From Singulisphaera sp. GP187 (GTDB lineage: Bacteria; Planctomycetota; Phycisphaerae; Phycisphaerales; SM1A02), in NCBI GenBank assembly GCA_945862215.1, contig CAMAXY010000007.1:1-64000 (forward strand): a DNA stretch of 64,000 bases, in the 5' to 3' direction. Both the position numbers and the translations under genes were made by a program. Shown here in pieces: positions 1 through 8,866 of the stretch (position 1 is its first letter; every line of letters starts with the position of its first letter). The notes beneath the pieces are model-generated. The model was not told the DNA's origin, did not search any database, and saw only the letters and a program-made list of their open reading frames with translations.

Positions 1-1169
1 AACTTGGCATAGTCGGCTTTGAACGTGTCACCGTAACCCTTGCCGTATGTTGCTGGAATGCCCGCATCTTCCGCATTATCCTTATTGAAAATGCGAAACG
101 GAATATGCATGTTTTTCACTGCGCCCATGCCAGCAATCAAGCGCATTTCTGCGTCGCTGATTGCGTAACTTGTCCACTCCTGGCATTCACCAATAGTCAT
201 TTCGACTTTGCCCGCGCGAATCATGTCAAGCACAAATGGGGTTCCGTTGAAACCAATCACCTTGATCTGCCCGTCCATATTGGCGGCGGTAATTGTTGGC
301 ACCACGAACTCCGACATGCTGTCATAGATACAAATGACGTATGACAGTTTTGGATCCTCGGCAATCGCTTCCTCGACAGCGGGCTTCAAGCCAGTGCTCC
401 ACTGCGCAATGGGCACATTCATAAATTTATATTTGATGCTTGAGCCGCCATACTTTATGAATTCGGAAGTGATTCCAGCTCGCATAACAGCCGTTGAAGG
501 AAGTTCATCCGACACCAACACCAACACATGTGCATCGACGTCTTTGGAAATAACCCAGTCGGCAAGTAATCGTGCCGCAAGTCCAAAGTCCACCGTGAAA
601 TTCGCGTTGACATTCAAAACCGTTCCATCCATCCCAAAATTATGGCTTACAGCAACCAAAGTCCCAGCAGATTTCGCTGCGTTTATTTCTGACGCAAGAT
701 CATTTGGATTCGGTCCAGCGAACAAATCAATCAATGATGCCTTTTGCTTCACGCCTTGAGCCATACATTGTTGATATTGGGAAAGTTGCCCTTCATTACT
801 GCACGCAGAAAAGTGATAGCCCACATCTTGGGCGGCGCTCACCATGCCGTTCAATCCCTGCTGATACCACGGATTACTGCTTGGTCCAGCGATTCTGTAA
901 ATACTTTTCCCAGCCATGATTTTCTTGGCATCAAAGGCGGGGCCCGGCGCGATGAATGCTGGCTGAGCGTGAAACATCGCCAACTCTTTTAACGCATGAG
1001 TTTGATCTGCGTCACCTTCGTGACCTAAAAGTTTGGAGGCGAGGCGGGTTGCGCATGAACTTGCAGCCATACTGGAGGTCATCAACAAAGTCATAGCGCA
1101 CAAAAAAATCAAACGCTGATGTTTTGGAGACGCGCTTGAAAGATTGTTGATCGTCCGTTCTTTGCGCAT
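1..1169 (-). CDS. periplasmic sugar-binding protein of an ABC transporter (partial, C-terminus beyond left edge)
   Basis: A continuous minus-strand reading frame starts at ATG 1169 and runs off the left edge with 389 complete codons. The N-terminus is basic, then hydrophobic (about residues 19-35, RLIFLCAMTLLMTSS), followed by a Cys in ASSC that could be a weak lipobox, so the protein is exported. From about residue 75 it has the periplasmic binding protein type 1 (sugar-binding, LacI-like) pattern: YRIAGPSSNPWYQQGLNGM at the start of the first lobe, then alternating alpha/beta segments ending in VIGFNGTPFVLDMIRAGKVE, typical of the second lobe. It should bind a sugar or polyol outside the membrane and deliver it to an ABC importer, whose other genes would lie left of the window. 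Its ATG overlaps the TAA of the upstream oxidoreductase (TAATG), implying translational coupling. The ligand cannot be read from the sequence. Confidence 0.8.
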   Translation of the reverse strand, partial: MRKERTINNLSSASPKHQRLIFLCAMTLLMTSSMAASSCATRLASKLLGHEGDADQTHALKELAMFHAQPAFIAPGPAFDAKKIMAGKSIYRIAGPSSNPWYQQGLNGMVSAAQDVGYHFSACSNEGQLSQYQQCMAQGVKQKASLIDLFAGPNPNDLASEINAAKSAGTLVAVSHNFGMDGTVLNVNANFTVDFGLAARLLADWVISKDVDAHVLVLVSDELPSTAVMRAGITSEFIKYGGSSIKYKFMNVPIAQWSTGLKPAVEEAIAEDPKLSYVICIYDSMSEFVVPTITAANMDGQIKVIGFNGTPFVLDMIRAGKVEMTIGECQEWTSYAISDAEMRLIAGMGAVKNMHIPFRIFNKDNAEDAGIPATYGKGYGDTFKADYAK

Positions 1170-2572
1170 TACAGATTTTCGACTTTCCATCCACTGGGAT
1201 ATGTTCGCTTGAGCATCGCGCTTGCCACGGGACTATTGCTGAATGTGCAGGTCGCCTCGTCGTATAGCAACGTCTTGCCTGGATCCAACGAACTCATCGC
1301 GCCGATCGAAAGACTTTCGCACATGAGCCCCGCTTTCTCGAATCGAGAAACGCACTCATCCTTCTTGCCGGCAAGGCATGCATCAATCCAATCATGCCAG
1401 TGATTCGAACTTTTCAAATCCTCTGGTTTCATTTCGACAACCTTGCCATCGACAAAGATCCGCGCCCATGCGTGCTCGATTGGGAACCACATGATTCCCT
1501 TCTCGCCGACCAAGATCACACCGCCATCGCCCTTCACAACATCTTCTGCTTCCTTGCCGCCTTCCCATCCTGTGGGTAAGCCGATCGCCTTGAAATCTGG
1601 AAACTGTCCACCATCAAACCATTTCAACGTGAGACCAGACTTTGCAGTCTTGGGCGTTGGCGCATATGTCATAACAACGGATTCACTTTCAGGAAATTGA
1701 TCGGTCGAAGGCTTCGCTGGCGTGCAGTACGCGGTGAGTGGTCGTCCAAGTTGCAATTCATAAAACGGAACATCCAACATATGGCAACCCATGTCACCGA
1801 ATGCGCCAGTTCCCCAATCAATCGTGCCGCGCCAATCGAAAGGCGTGTATCCATTTTTGAAAGGACGAGATGGAGCGACTCCCAAGAATAAATTCCACGA
1901 GAGCCACTCTGGAATCGGATCGCTCCCTTGTGGACGAGGATTGCCCTGCGGCCACCAACCTGCAGGCCGATTTGTCCATGCGTAAATTTCCTTCACTGGC
2001 CCAATGGCTCCATCGCGCAACAATTTCGCGCCATAGCGACGCCACTTTGTAGCGATGCGCTGCGTTCCCATCTGAGTCACTAGTGAAGGTTTCGATGCAG
2101 CGACTTCAGCCAATCGCCGATTTTCATATGCACCTTGTGCAAGAGGCTTCTGACAATAAACGTGCTTGCCTCGGTTGAGCGCTTCCATCGCAATCGGTGC
2201 ATGCATGTGATCTGCAGTGCTGACTACGACTGCATCAAACTTGTCGGACATCGTTGCGTACATCTCGCGCCAATCAGCGAATGCAACGGCTGAAGCAAAG
2301 AGTGGAGCAATCAGCTTCCCGTCTTCACCCTTCCCACCAAGCCGAAGCATGTCAAGTTGTCTGCGATCAATATCGCAGAGCGCAACAATCTCCACCGACT
2401 TGTGCTTTGCAACTTCTGAAAGATCAGAAGATCCCATGCCGCCGCAACCCACTTTGGCAATTCGGAGTTTGTCACTCTTCCACGGTTGGTTCTTGCGAAG
2501 GCTCAAGACCGAACTGAGAGCAAATGGCGCAGCAAGTGAAGCGGCTACGAACGATCGACGTGAAATATGCAT
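1169..2572 (-). CDS. Gfo/Idh/MocA-family oxidoreductase with Tat signal
   Basis: NAD(P)-dependent oxidoreductase of about 467 residues. The chosen ATG at 2572 gives MHISRRSFVAASLAAPFA, a twin-arginine signal; an upstream TTG at 2602 would add ten residues before it. The Rossmann motif VGCGGMGSSD, the ALCDID strand end, and KHVYCQKPLAQG (equivalent of the family's EKP motif with its lysine) are present, followed by the C-terminal GFO_IDH substrate domain with GCHMLDVPFYELQLGRPLTAYC. Secreted members of this kind are very numerous in planctomycetes and usually act on sugars or sugar derivatives. It overlaps the sugar-binding protein gene by one base and lies downstream of a sugar porter, which supports a role in carbohydrate metabolism. 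Substrate unknown. Confidence 0.88.
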   Translation of the reverse strand: MHISRRSFVAASLAAPFALSSVLSLRKNQPWKSDKLRIAKVGCGGMGSSDLSEVAKHKSVEIVALCDIDRRQLDMLRLGGKGEDGKLIAPLFASAVAFADWREMYATMSDKFDAVVVSTADHMHAPIAMEALNRGKHVYCQKPLAQGAYENRRLAEVAASKPSLVTQMGTQRIATKWRRYGAKLLRDGAIGPVKEIYAWTNRPAGWWPQGNPRPQGSDPIPEWLSWNLFLGVAPSRPFKNGYTPFDWRGTIDWGTGAFGDMGCHMLDVPFYELQLGRPLTAYCTPAKPSTDQFPESESVVMTYAPTPKTAKSGLTLKWFDGGQFPDFKAIGLPTGWEGGKEAEDVVKGDGGVILVGEKGIMWFPIEHAWARIFVDGKVVEMKPEDLKSSNHWHDWIDACLAGKKDECVSRFEKAGLMCESLSIGAMSSLDPGKTLLYDEATCTFSNSPVASAMLKRTYPSGWKVENL

Positions 2573-2652
2573 GGCGCATATTGAACAATAAAACTCGCTC
2601 AAGCGAAAGGGAATGTGTAAAATTTTAATGGCAGCGGCTCAACTTCCGCTCG

Positions 2653-2670
2653 TCGAATGCCCCCATTCGA
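2653..2670. repeat. small inverted repeat in the 161-bp gap before the oxidoreductase gene
   Basis: TCGAATG and CATTCGA form a perfect 7-bp inverted repeat around a CCCC loop. It lies between the stop of the STAS-kinase gene and the start of the oxidoreductase gene, both on the minus strand. It could be a hairpin in the mRNA or an operator. There is no T-run, so it is not a typical terminator. Confidence 0.3.
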
Positions 2671-2733
2671 GCAGATTGCTGCGGCACAGCGCAATACCAT
2701 GATGCGCAATTCGGGAAGCGAGCGGATTCCAGC

Positions 2734-3885
2734 TCAAACTGCTTGAGCGGATCGTATGCGAGGCAGCAAAATATCATTCATCATCTTGATGCAGTCTTCT
2801 CGCAGTTTCGGCAGGAAGGTGATCACAAAAATGATTCGCAGGGATGCGAAGAAATATCTGTTGTCGTGAAAATATGCACGCTCTTCGTCAGATTTGTCTG
2901 CAAAATAATGCTTCTCAAAACTTTTCCAAATCTCCAACCCCTTGTCGTTGGGAATTTTCGTTGCCATGTTGCTGAGTCCGAGTTCCTCTGCGCCATACAG
3001 GGTGTATATGAGCCCGACATCGAACAAATAACTACCGATAGAAAAATCTCCCATGTCGATGATGATCGGATCGCCATTCTGGATCATGATGTTGCTCGAG
3101 TGCAGGTCGAAATGAACACAGGTCTCCGAGTCTGGCATCAATTCCAGATTCCTCATCAAAAGCGCAATGTCTTCGGCAGTCAACAATCCATCCATCTGGT
3201 TGATGTATCCGCGAAACTGAGCTTTCAAATTCGGCAGAATTGCGGGATCTCCCTTGGCGGAATGAAGTGTCTTTGCAACATCTGACAACATCTTCGCGTG
3301 CTGATCAATATTGTCTAAATCGTCGTTGATGACTGTGCTGAAGAGCTCGGCATCGAGCATCTCAAAAACGATCCCCGTTCTCTTTCCGCACGAAACGACA
3401 TCGTAGGAAATCGCCGTGGGTATACCCATCAAAAACGCCGCTTGGGCAAACTGCTTTTCTTGCTCTGCGATCGAAGCATCCACCCCTTCGAGATAGAGTT
3501 TGACGACCGTGTCTTGATCGAGTCGATAGCACTCTCCGCAAACACCCGCCGACATGAACTTCAATCCTTCGATAGAAATCTCGCGCATCTTTCGCTTGAT
3601 AGAAATAATTTTGGAAAGACCAGTCACATCAAAGATGCCATACACCTCTGGCGAGACATTGATCAACGTCATCGTTCCTTTGGCTGCACTCATCTGCTTA
3701 TGCGCGATCAAAATCGATCTCAGGCCGAGGCTGGAAATATAGTGGCACTCATTGAAATCAAGTACGAGGCGATTGACCCCATCCAACTGCATTTCGCTAT
3801 CGAACGCAGCTGAGGTCGTCGTGTCGAGTTTTCCAATCACCGCAACCGAAAGCGTGCTGCCAGTTCTTTGAGCTGTAATGTTCAA
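2734..3885 (-). CDS. STAS domain fused to an aminoglycoside-phosphotransferase-fold kinase
   Basis: A 383-residue cytoplasmic two-domain protein. Residues about 1-100 form a STAS (anti-sigma-factor antagonist) domain with VLDFNECHYISSLGLRSIL, the beta-strand plus helix that carries the phosphorylatable serine region in SpoIIAA/RsbV proteins. Residues about 113-380 form an APH/ChoK-type kinase: a Lys-bearing strand (TVVKLYL), the catalytic loop VHFDLHSSNIMI near residue 257 and IIIDMGD for metal binding. Related kinase domains are known as the TIGR02172 family. The start is TTG 3885, two codons after the stop of the MFS gene and in the same frame, with no Shine-Dalgarno site, so it is probably translated by reinitiation. 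The link to the sugar porter suggests phosphorylation or regulation connected with uptake; the substrate is not known. Confidence 0.82.
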   Translation of the reverse strand: MNITAQRTGSTLSVAVIGKLDTTTSAAFDSEMQLDGVNRLVLDFNECHYISSLGLRSILIAHKQMSAAKGTMTLINVSPEVYGIFDVTGLSKIISIKRKMREISIEGLKFMSAGVCGECYRLDQDTVVKLYLEGVDASIAEQEKQFAQAAFLMGIPTAISYDVVSCGKRTGIVFEMLDAELFSTVINDDLDNIDQHAKMLSDVAKTLHSAKGDPAILPNLKAQFRGYINQMDGLLTAEDIALLMRNLELMPDSETCVHFDLHSSNIMIQNGDPIIIDMGDFSIGSYLFDVGLIYTLYGAEELGLSNMATKIPNDKGLEIWKSFEKHYFADKSDEERAYFHDNRYFFASLRIIFVITFLPKLREDCIKMMNDILLPRIRSAQAV

Positions 3886-3891
3886 ATTTGA

Positions 3892-5382
3892 TTACCGAGT
3901 TGGGTGCTGACCAGACCGTATCTCTTCGCCCAAGTCGCGCTCGATTTCTTCCAGAGTTCTCCCCGCCGTTTCGGGAAGGAAAAACAACACGAAAAGCAGC
4001 GCGAACATGGCCATGCTGGCAAAAAGGAGAAAAGTATTGCTGGCGCCAAACGAAGTGAGCATCGAAAGAAATGTAGCGCCAACAATAAAGTTGGCAAAAT
4101 AATTTCCTCCGCACGCTATTGCGTTGCCAGTGCAACGCGCTTGAAGAGGAAACATTTCTCCAATCAACACCCACACCAACGGTCCCATACTGAATGCGAA
4201 GCATGCGATATAGACAATCACGCAAACCAGCGTCAACCACGCCAAACTTTCTGATCCTTCGGGAGTGCTTGGAAGATCCTTTGGCGAAGTGACGTCTGCA
4301 GATGTGCTCGCAGCCGGAGTTGCTGCAGTTGTGGTCGCTGTTGCAGCCGATGCTTGCTGTGAAGTTTTCTGGTTATCCGAGTTATCAAACTGCTTGAAAG
4401 CGATTCCCAAAATGCCCAGAGAAGTGACCATGCCTGCTAAACCCCAAATGAGCAACTTGCGCCGTCCAGTTTTATCCACCATTCCAATCGTGATGAATGT
4501 GGCGACAACATTGACAAGGCCAACAACCAAAGTGGCCCAAAGTGCAGCCGTTTCATCTACAAATCCAGCTTTTTGAAAAATGCGCGGGGCATAATAAATG
4601 ATTGCGTTGATACCGATGAGTTGTTGGAACACCGCCAAAGTTGTGGTGATGACCAAGGCCCGTCGCGCGGCGCGCGATCGAAATGCGAGCCACCAATGGG
4701 ACTGACTTTTTTGGGAATCAAGATCGGCTTGAATTTCGCGCAAGGCTATTTCGGCAAGTGCGGGTTCGAGTGTGCGATCAAGAACTTTTTTCGCTTCGGC
4801 CATACGCCCTCGCGATGCGAGCCAACGTGGACTTGAAGGCATGAAACTCATTCCCACTGCCAGCACAACGCCTGGCACCGCGCCAAGACCAAACATCACG
4901 CGCCAATGTGGAGCGGCAGCGAGATCAACGATATAGCTGACCATGATTCCAATGGTGATGAAAAGTTGATAGAGCGTGATCATCATTCCTCGACGATCAG
5001 GTGGTGCGATTTCCGCGACATATAACGGCGCAGCAACTGCGGTGATGCCAATGCCAATACCAACGAGAAGTCGGGACATCGTGAGCGTTTCCGCGCTATC
5101 CGACGCTGCACTTGCGAATGCACCAACGACAAAGATGGCGCCAGCCAACATATTTGCAGAACGCCCACCAAATCTGCGCGTGTACCAACCTGCACCGAGT
5201 GCGCCAAGAAAGCTTCCGACCAACACGGCGCTTGTAACAACTTCTTGACCTTGGTCGGTCAGTGAAAAGTTTTTTCCAAGAAACAAGAGCGCTCCACTGA
5301 TCACACCAACGTCATAACCAAACAGCAGTCCGCCGCATGCGGTCATGATTGCGATCAACATGACATATGTGTTTTTGCTCAT
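3892..5382 (-). CDS. MFS sugar porter (XylE/GalP-like sugar-proton symporter)
   Basis: A 496-residue, 12-TM inner-membrane sugar transporter. Diagnostic sugar-porter motifs are present: GYDVGVISGALLF in TM1, DRRGMM after TM4, QQLIGINAIIYYAPRIF in TM7, VDKTGRRKLL between TM8 and TM9, and PETAGRTLEEIERD at the C-terminus. An unusual low-complexity Ala/Thr/Ser insertion (about residues 334-377) lies in the predicted periplasmic loop between TM9 and TM10, where relatives have a short loop. The gene sits between an OprB porin gene upstream and the STAS-kinase gene downstream. Its TAA stop is followed in frame by only two codons and then the TTG of the STAS-kinase gene. Likely substrate is a monosaccharide. 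Confidence 0.92.
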   Translation of the reverse strand: MSKNTYVMLIAIMTACGGLLFGYDVGVISGALLFLGKNFSLTDQGQEVVTSAVLVGSFLGALGAGWYTRRFGGRSANMLAGAIFVVGAFASAASDSAETLTMSRLLVGIGIGITAVAAPLYVAEIAPPDRRGMMITLYQLFITIGIMVSYIVDLAAAPHWRVMFGLGAVPGVVLAVGMSFMPSSPRWLASRGRMAEAKKVLDRTLEPALAEIALREIQADLDSQKSQSHWWLAFRSRAARRALVITTTLAVFQQLIGINAIIYYAPRIFQKAGFVDETAALWATLVVGLVNVVATFITIGMVDKTGRRKLLIWGLAGMVTSLGILGIAFKQFDNSDNQKTSQQASAATATTTAATPAASTSADVTSPKDLPSTPEGSESLAWLTLVCVIVYIACFAFSMGPLVWVLIGEMFPLQARCTGNAIACGGNYFANFIVGATFLSMLTSFGASNTFLLFASMAMFALLFVLFFLPETAGRTLEEIERDLGEEIRSGQHPTR

Positions 5383-5421
5383 ACGTGATCTTATATAAAA
5401 GACTTGACAACGCTGTGCATT

Positions 5422-6891
5422 TTAGAATTGCATCTTCAGCCGCAGACCGAGCGCCACCACAGGACTGCCATCGCCGCTCGCTGGATCGAATGACACCTGT
5501 AAGTCGGGAGAAAGTTGCAAGCTGTTGGTGAGTTGTAATCGATAAAAAGTCTCAAGAACGGAAGCGCTTTGCGGATCACTCCCAGGGATTTCATTGCCGT
5601 AGTTATTATTCGGCTTCGTCCATGCGAAGGCGATTCCAAAGTCATCATCGGGACGACCGAACGGACGAACAATTGAAACTCCGACGCTCAGTTCTTGTTG
5701 CGCGACAGCACCGGTGCTCTCTCCCAATCCATATTCTGCGAATACGCCGAGCCAATCGCCAATTTGTTGCTGCCCAAGAAATCCAATCATCGAATTGGCC
5801 TGTTTGATTCCAGTCACATCACCATATCCAGAATAGGACTGGTTCCCTGCATTGGTTGTTCCAAAAGTCACGTTGTATCGCGAGAAAGTCCCCAGCCAAT
5901 TTGGGGTCCATCCAACTTCCACGCCAGCCCAATATAAACCTGCATTTATATTTTGGAAAGAATTGCCTGGATAATCGGCGAGATCAAAGATTGCTGCATT
6001 GACATAGATGTCATCACACGGAATCATTTGCGCGACAAAGCCAGGGGAATATGTGCCTTGCGCTGGCTGAAAAACGCTGTTCCCGTCGAATGAACCGTTG
6101 AGAAATTGGCGCGATTCATCGTTGGCATAGAAGTTCAACATAAAAAACTGATTGGGATGCATTTTTCCGACACTCAAAACAACTCTGTCGTCAAGAAGTC
6201 CTTGTTGAAAACTGACAATATTCAGCGTGCTATTGTTCTCATTTTGCAGAGAGTCCATAAAGAAATAAGAGCCAGATGCGCCTCCTGGTGTCCAATTCGA
6301 AGGTTGGCCAATGACATTGTGCTGACGGAAAAGAATTTGCACTGCGCTGGTTCCCAGTCCTGGAGTTTTGGCAAGCACGGTGAGAAAATTGACATCAAGT
6401 CGGCCCACGCCAGCCAAATTGCCCTCCCCTGGCATTGTGCGCGAGAGACTTTGCAACACAAGTGTGTAATAGATGTTGGACATAGTGCTGCACTGTTCAT
6501 ACAAAAAATGCTCTAATCCACGAATCGGCCGCAAGGGGACCTCGAGTGGACCTTGAAAAATCGGATCGAGTGGCGTGAAACCAAACGGATTGTCCACCAT
6601 ACTAAAATCAATTTGTGTTTCCATCGGCCGCGGATCAAACAGCGGCAAGAAGGTTTTTGGACTTAATAAGTCAGCACCAAATTCCGCACGACGAATGCCA
6701 TTCATGATGTCCCATGGTTCATAAAAAACAGGTGGTTTGAGGCCAGTATGGTCGGGCAACACGTAATCCTCAACTACCGCCGCTCGTTGGAAAGCTGGAC
6801 CAACTTGCGACTGCGCAAGTGCGTTTGAGCTGATGAATGAGGTGACAGAAAATGCAATCCAAACGGTTGGGGCGCTTTGCAATTTGAGCAT
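5422..6891 (-). CDS. OprB-family carbohydrate-selective porin
   Basis: A 489-residue outer-membrane protein. It has a signal peptide (MLKLQSAPTVWIAFSVTSF, cleavage after SSNALA) and ends in a beta-barrel closing strand with terminal Phe (ALGLRLKMQF). The second half has the OprB pattern: repeated aromatic strands, a FGIAFAWTKPNNNYG segment and a final ETFYRLQLTNSLQLSPDLQ before the last strand. OprB porins let sugars diffuse across the outer membrane. It is the first gene of the minus-strand sugar cluster, 39 bp upstream of the sugar porter gene, and fits as its outer-membrane entry point. A second, shorter homologue lies at 8.9-10.2 kb. Confidence 0.88.
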   Translation of the reverse strand: MLKLQSAPTVWIAFSVTSFISSNALAQSQVGPAFQRAAVVEDYVLPDHTGLKPPVFYEPWDIMNGIRRAEFGADLLSPKTFLPLFDPRPMETQIDFSMVDNPFGFTPLDPIFQGPLEVPLRPIRGLEHFLYEQCSTMSNIYYTLVLQSLSRTMPGEGNLAGVGRLDVNFLTVLAKTPGLGTSAVQILFRQHNVIGQPSNWTPGGASGSYFFMDSLQNENNSTLNIVSFQQGLLDDRVVLSVGKMHPNQFFMLNFYANDESRQFLNGSFDGNSVFQPAQGTYSPGFVAQMIPCDDIYVNAAIFDLADYPGNSFQNINAGLYWAGVEVGWTPNWLGTFSRYNVTFGTTNAGNQSYSGYGDVTGIKQANSMIGFLGQQQIGDWLGVFAEYGLGESTGAVAQQELSVGVSIVRPFGRPDDDFGIAFAWTKPNNNYGNEIPGSDPQSASVLETFYRLQLTNSLQLSPDLQVSFDPASGDGSPVVALGLRLKMQF

Positions 6892-6933
6892 TGATAAAAG
6901 AATAGCAAGTTTTTAAACAAAGTATCAGCGAAG

Positions 6934-6947
6934 AATGATGAGTCATT
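6934..6947. promoter_or_regulatory. inverted repeat in divergent OprB/peptidase promoter region
   Basis: AATGA-TGAG-TCATT is a perfect 5-bp inverted repeat with a 4-bp spacer, in the 67-bp region between the divergent porin and peptidase genes. It is a possible operator, but its short length gives low confidence. Confidence 0.25.
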
Positions 6948-6958
6948 ACACTTAAGCT

Positions 6959-8125
6959 GTGACAATTGCATTACGGTTGATGATCGAGTTGATTTTTTTT
7001 GGCCAACTTATTCGGGCGGTTTCGGCAAGCGCTGATGTTGTCATCGCTCCCCCTCCAGAAATTGTTGCACGACTTTCGCTCTCGCCGTTTTATAAAAAGT
7101 GCGTGATGGTGGAAGGTCTTCCCGTCGTCGGCTCTGCGAAGGTTTCGGATTATGCACTGCTTGAAGCGACATATCTCATTCGAAAAGAGATTGGGCATCG
7201 CCCAGAAATTCTGCGCGCAATGGCAAAGAACGGCGTGCGATTTGCTGTGATGGCGCCAATCGAGATGACCACCGACATCCCCGAACACAGCGATCTCACT
7301 CCACGCAACTTCTGGAATCGTCGTGCACGCGGACTTGGCGCAACGACTGCGCGACCCGCAGTCAGTTGTGGCGAAGAAAACCTTCTCTGTTTACGCGGCG
7401 ATCCATATTCCACAGAGAACATTCTGCTTCATGAATTTGCACATGCAGTTCACGAAATGGGACTCCACACAGTTGATCCAACATTCGATGCGCGGTTGCA
7501 GCAGGTCTATGACTCTGCGAAGGCGGAAGGTTTATGGAAAGGCTGTTATGCGATGGAAAATCGAATGGAATACTGGGCCGAAGGTGCGCAGTCGTGGTTC
7601 GATACCAATCGAAGCAATGACAACGAGCACGGACCGATTGATACAAGAGAAAAACTGAAGGCGTATGACCCGCGCTTTGCTGCGCTGTTGACTGAAATAT
7701 TTGGCGATGGTCCATGGCGATATGTGCGGCCAGATCGACGAGCGGAATTGAAAGCAGAAGGTCTTGCGCATCTTGCGGGTTTCGATCCCAACAACTTCGC
7801 TCCATTTGTTTGGCCAGAAAACAAGCGCGGCGATCCACCGCGAGAAATCGTGCTTGCGTGGATAGATGCGGGCAAATTACCTCGTGCATCACCGCCCGCC
7901 GCAAGTGCGCCGACCACAATTGAATTCGTCAATCAGCGCAGCGAAGTCGTGGAGATTGATTGGATTGACTCGAGTGGCACGCCAAAGTTTTATTGCAACT
8001 TACGACCAGGTATGACACATCTGCAAAACACTTTTGCAGGTCATGTCTGGGTAATTTCGTATGCTGGCAAACCTCTCGGCGCTGTGATTGCGACGACAAC
8101 AGACAGCCGCGCTGAAATCAAATAG
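6959..8125 (+). CDS. secreted zinc metallopeptidase-like protein with C-terminal VHL-beta domain
   Basis: A 388-residue exported protein; GTG 6959 or ATG 6980 could start it, and the latter gives a compact signal peptide (MIELIFFGQLIRAVSASA). The central part contains the zincin motif HEFAHAVHEMGL (HExxH at residues 158-162), followed by MENRMEYWAEGAQSWFD, which supplies conserved acidic residues. After a Pro/Ala linker, residues about 316-385 (IEFVNQRSEVVEIDWID, then GTPKFYCNLRPGMTHLQNTF, then GHVWVI) closely match the beta domain of the von Hippel-Lindau tumour suppressor (xxFxNRSxxxVxxxWxxxxGxxxxYxxLxPGxxxxxxTYxGHxW). In eukaryotes that domain binds hydroxyproline peptides. Here it is probably an extracellular binding module. 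The protease activity is inferred from the motif only. Confidence 0.75.
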   Translation: MTIALRLMIELIFFGQLIRAVSASADVVIAPPPEIVARLSLSPFYKKCVMVEGLPVVGSAKVSDYALLEATYLIRKEIGHRPEILRAMAKNGVRFAVMAPIEMTTDIPEHSDLTPRNFWNRRARGLGATTARPAVSCGEENLLCLRGDPYSTENILLHEFAHAVHEMGLHTVDPTFDARLQQVYDSAKAEGLWKGCYAMENRMEYWAEGAQSWFDTNRSNDNEHGPIDTREKLKAYDPRFAALLTEIFGDGPWRYVRPDRRAELKAEGLAHLAGFDPNNFAPFVWPENKRGDPPREIVLAWIDAGKLPRASPPAASAPTTIEFVNQRSEVVEIDWIDSSGTPKFYCNLRPGMTHLQNTFAGHVWVISYAGKPLGAVIATTTDSRAEIK

Positions 8126-8813
8126 TTCTCGTAGCGCGATACATCGCAAGAACTTCCCCAAGATGATCGACGAGTGCATCTGGTGGCGGATCCAATTCTT
8201 CAAGTGGCTCTCCGTGGTTGTATCCCCCGCGCACAATGATCGATGGCATTCCTGCGCTCTTCGCGGTCAACACATCCGTATGCGAATCTCCGACGAACCA
8301 CGCGGGTGACGACTGATCCAACCCCGCACGTAGAAAACTTTCGCGCACAACTGCGGGATCGGGCTTGCGCACAGCAAGTGTGTCACCGCCAATGGTCGAT
8401 GCGATGATTGAAGAAAGCTTGAAATGATCGAGAATCTGTCGCGTGGGGTTCTCTGGCTTGTTGGTGACTACAGACAAGATCACGCCTTCCGCGGCAAGAG
8501 ATTCGAGGGTTTCACGAGCATGCGGCATGAGCGTCGTGCGAGCGACGCAACTTCGTGAATAGATCGCCTTGAAGACCTCCATCGCAGCATTGATCTGTTC
8601 ATCAGGGGCTCCACCCGCAATGTTTCGCATAATTGCACGATCAACAAGTAAACGTACTCCATTTCCAACATAGTGGCGAATGTCCGCGTCTGGGCAAGAT
8701 GGCAATCCGATTTGCGCGAGCATTTCATTCGCTGCATCTGCGATATCGCCTACCGAATCGACGAGGGTTCCATCGAGATCAAAGAGGATGGCGAGTGGTC
8801 GTTGAAGTTTCAT
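8118..8813 (-). CDS. gph: HAD-superfamily phosphoglycolate phosphatase (Gph-type)
   Basis: A 231-residue hydrolase that removes phosphate from 2-phosphoglycolate or a similar small phosphoester in the cytoplasm. HAD motif I is FDLDGTLVDSV, motif II is SVVTNKPEN, and motif III/IV is KPDPAVV...WFVGDSHTDVLTAKSAG. The cap segment VGNGVRLLVDRA is the typical Gph signature. ATG 8813 is chosen because the HAD motif follows within ten residues; a longer frame starts at 8849. Its 3' end overlaps the convergent peptidase gene by 8 bp. Confidence 0.88.
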   Translation of the reverse strand: MKLQRPLAILFDLDGTLVDSVGDIADAANEMLAQIGLPSCPDADIRHYVGNGVRLLVDRAIMRNIAGGAPDEQINAAMEVFKAIYSRSCVARTTLMPHARETLESLAAEGVILSVVTNKPENPTRQILDHFKLSSIIASTIGGDTLAVRKPDPAVVRESFLRAGLDQSSPAWFVGDSHTDVLTAKSAGMPSIIVRGGYNHGEPLEELDPPPDALVDHLGEVLAMYRATRTI

Positions 8814-8866
8814 TGTTCTGTGCAGTCGAAGTATAAAGAAGTCCGTCATGTATTATTCTTTGATTG

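Noticed and set aside
1-1090. Plus-strand open frames in the first kilobase
   Set aside because: A long uninterrupted minus-strand frame with a clear sugar-binding protein pattern covers this region; the plus frames are its shadows.
5403-5408. TTGACA on the plus strand between the sugar porter and the porin genes
   Set aside because: Both flanking genes are on the minus strand and no -10 hexamer follows at the right spacing.
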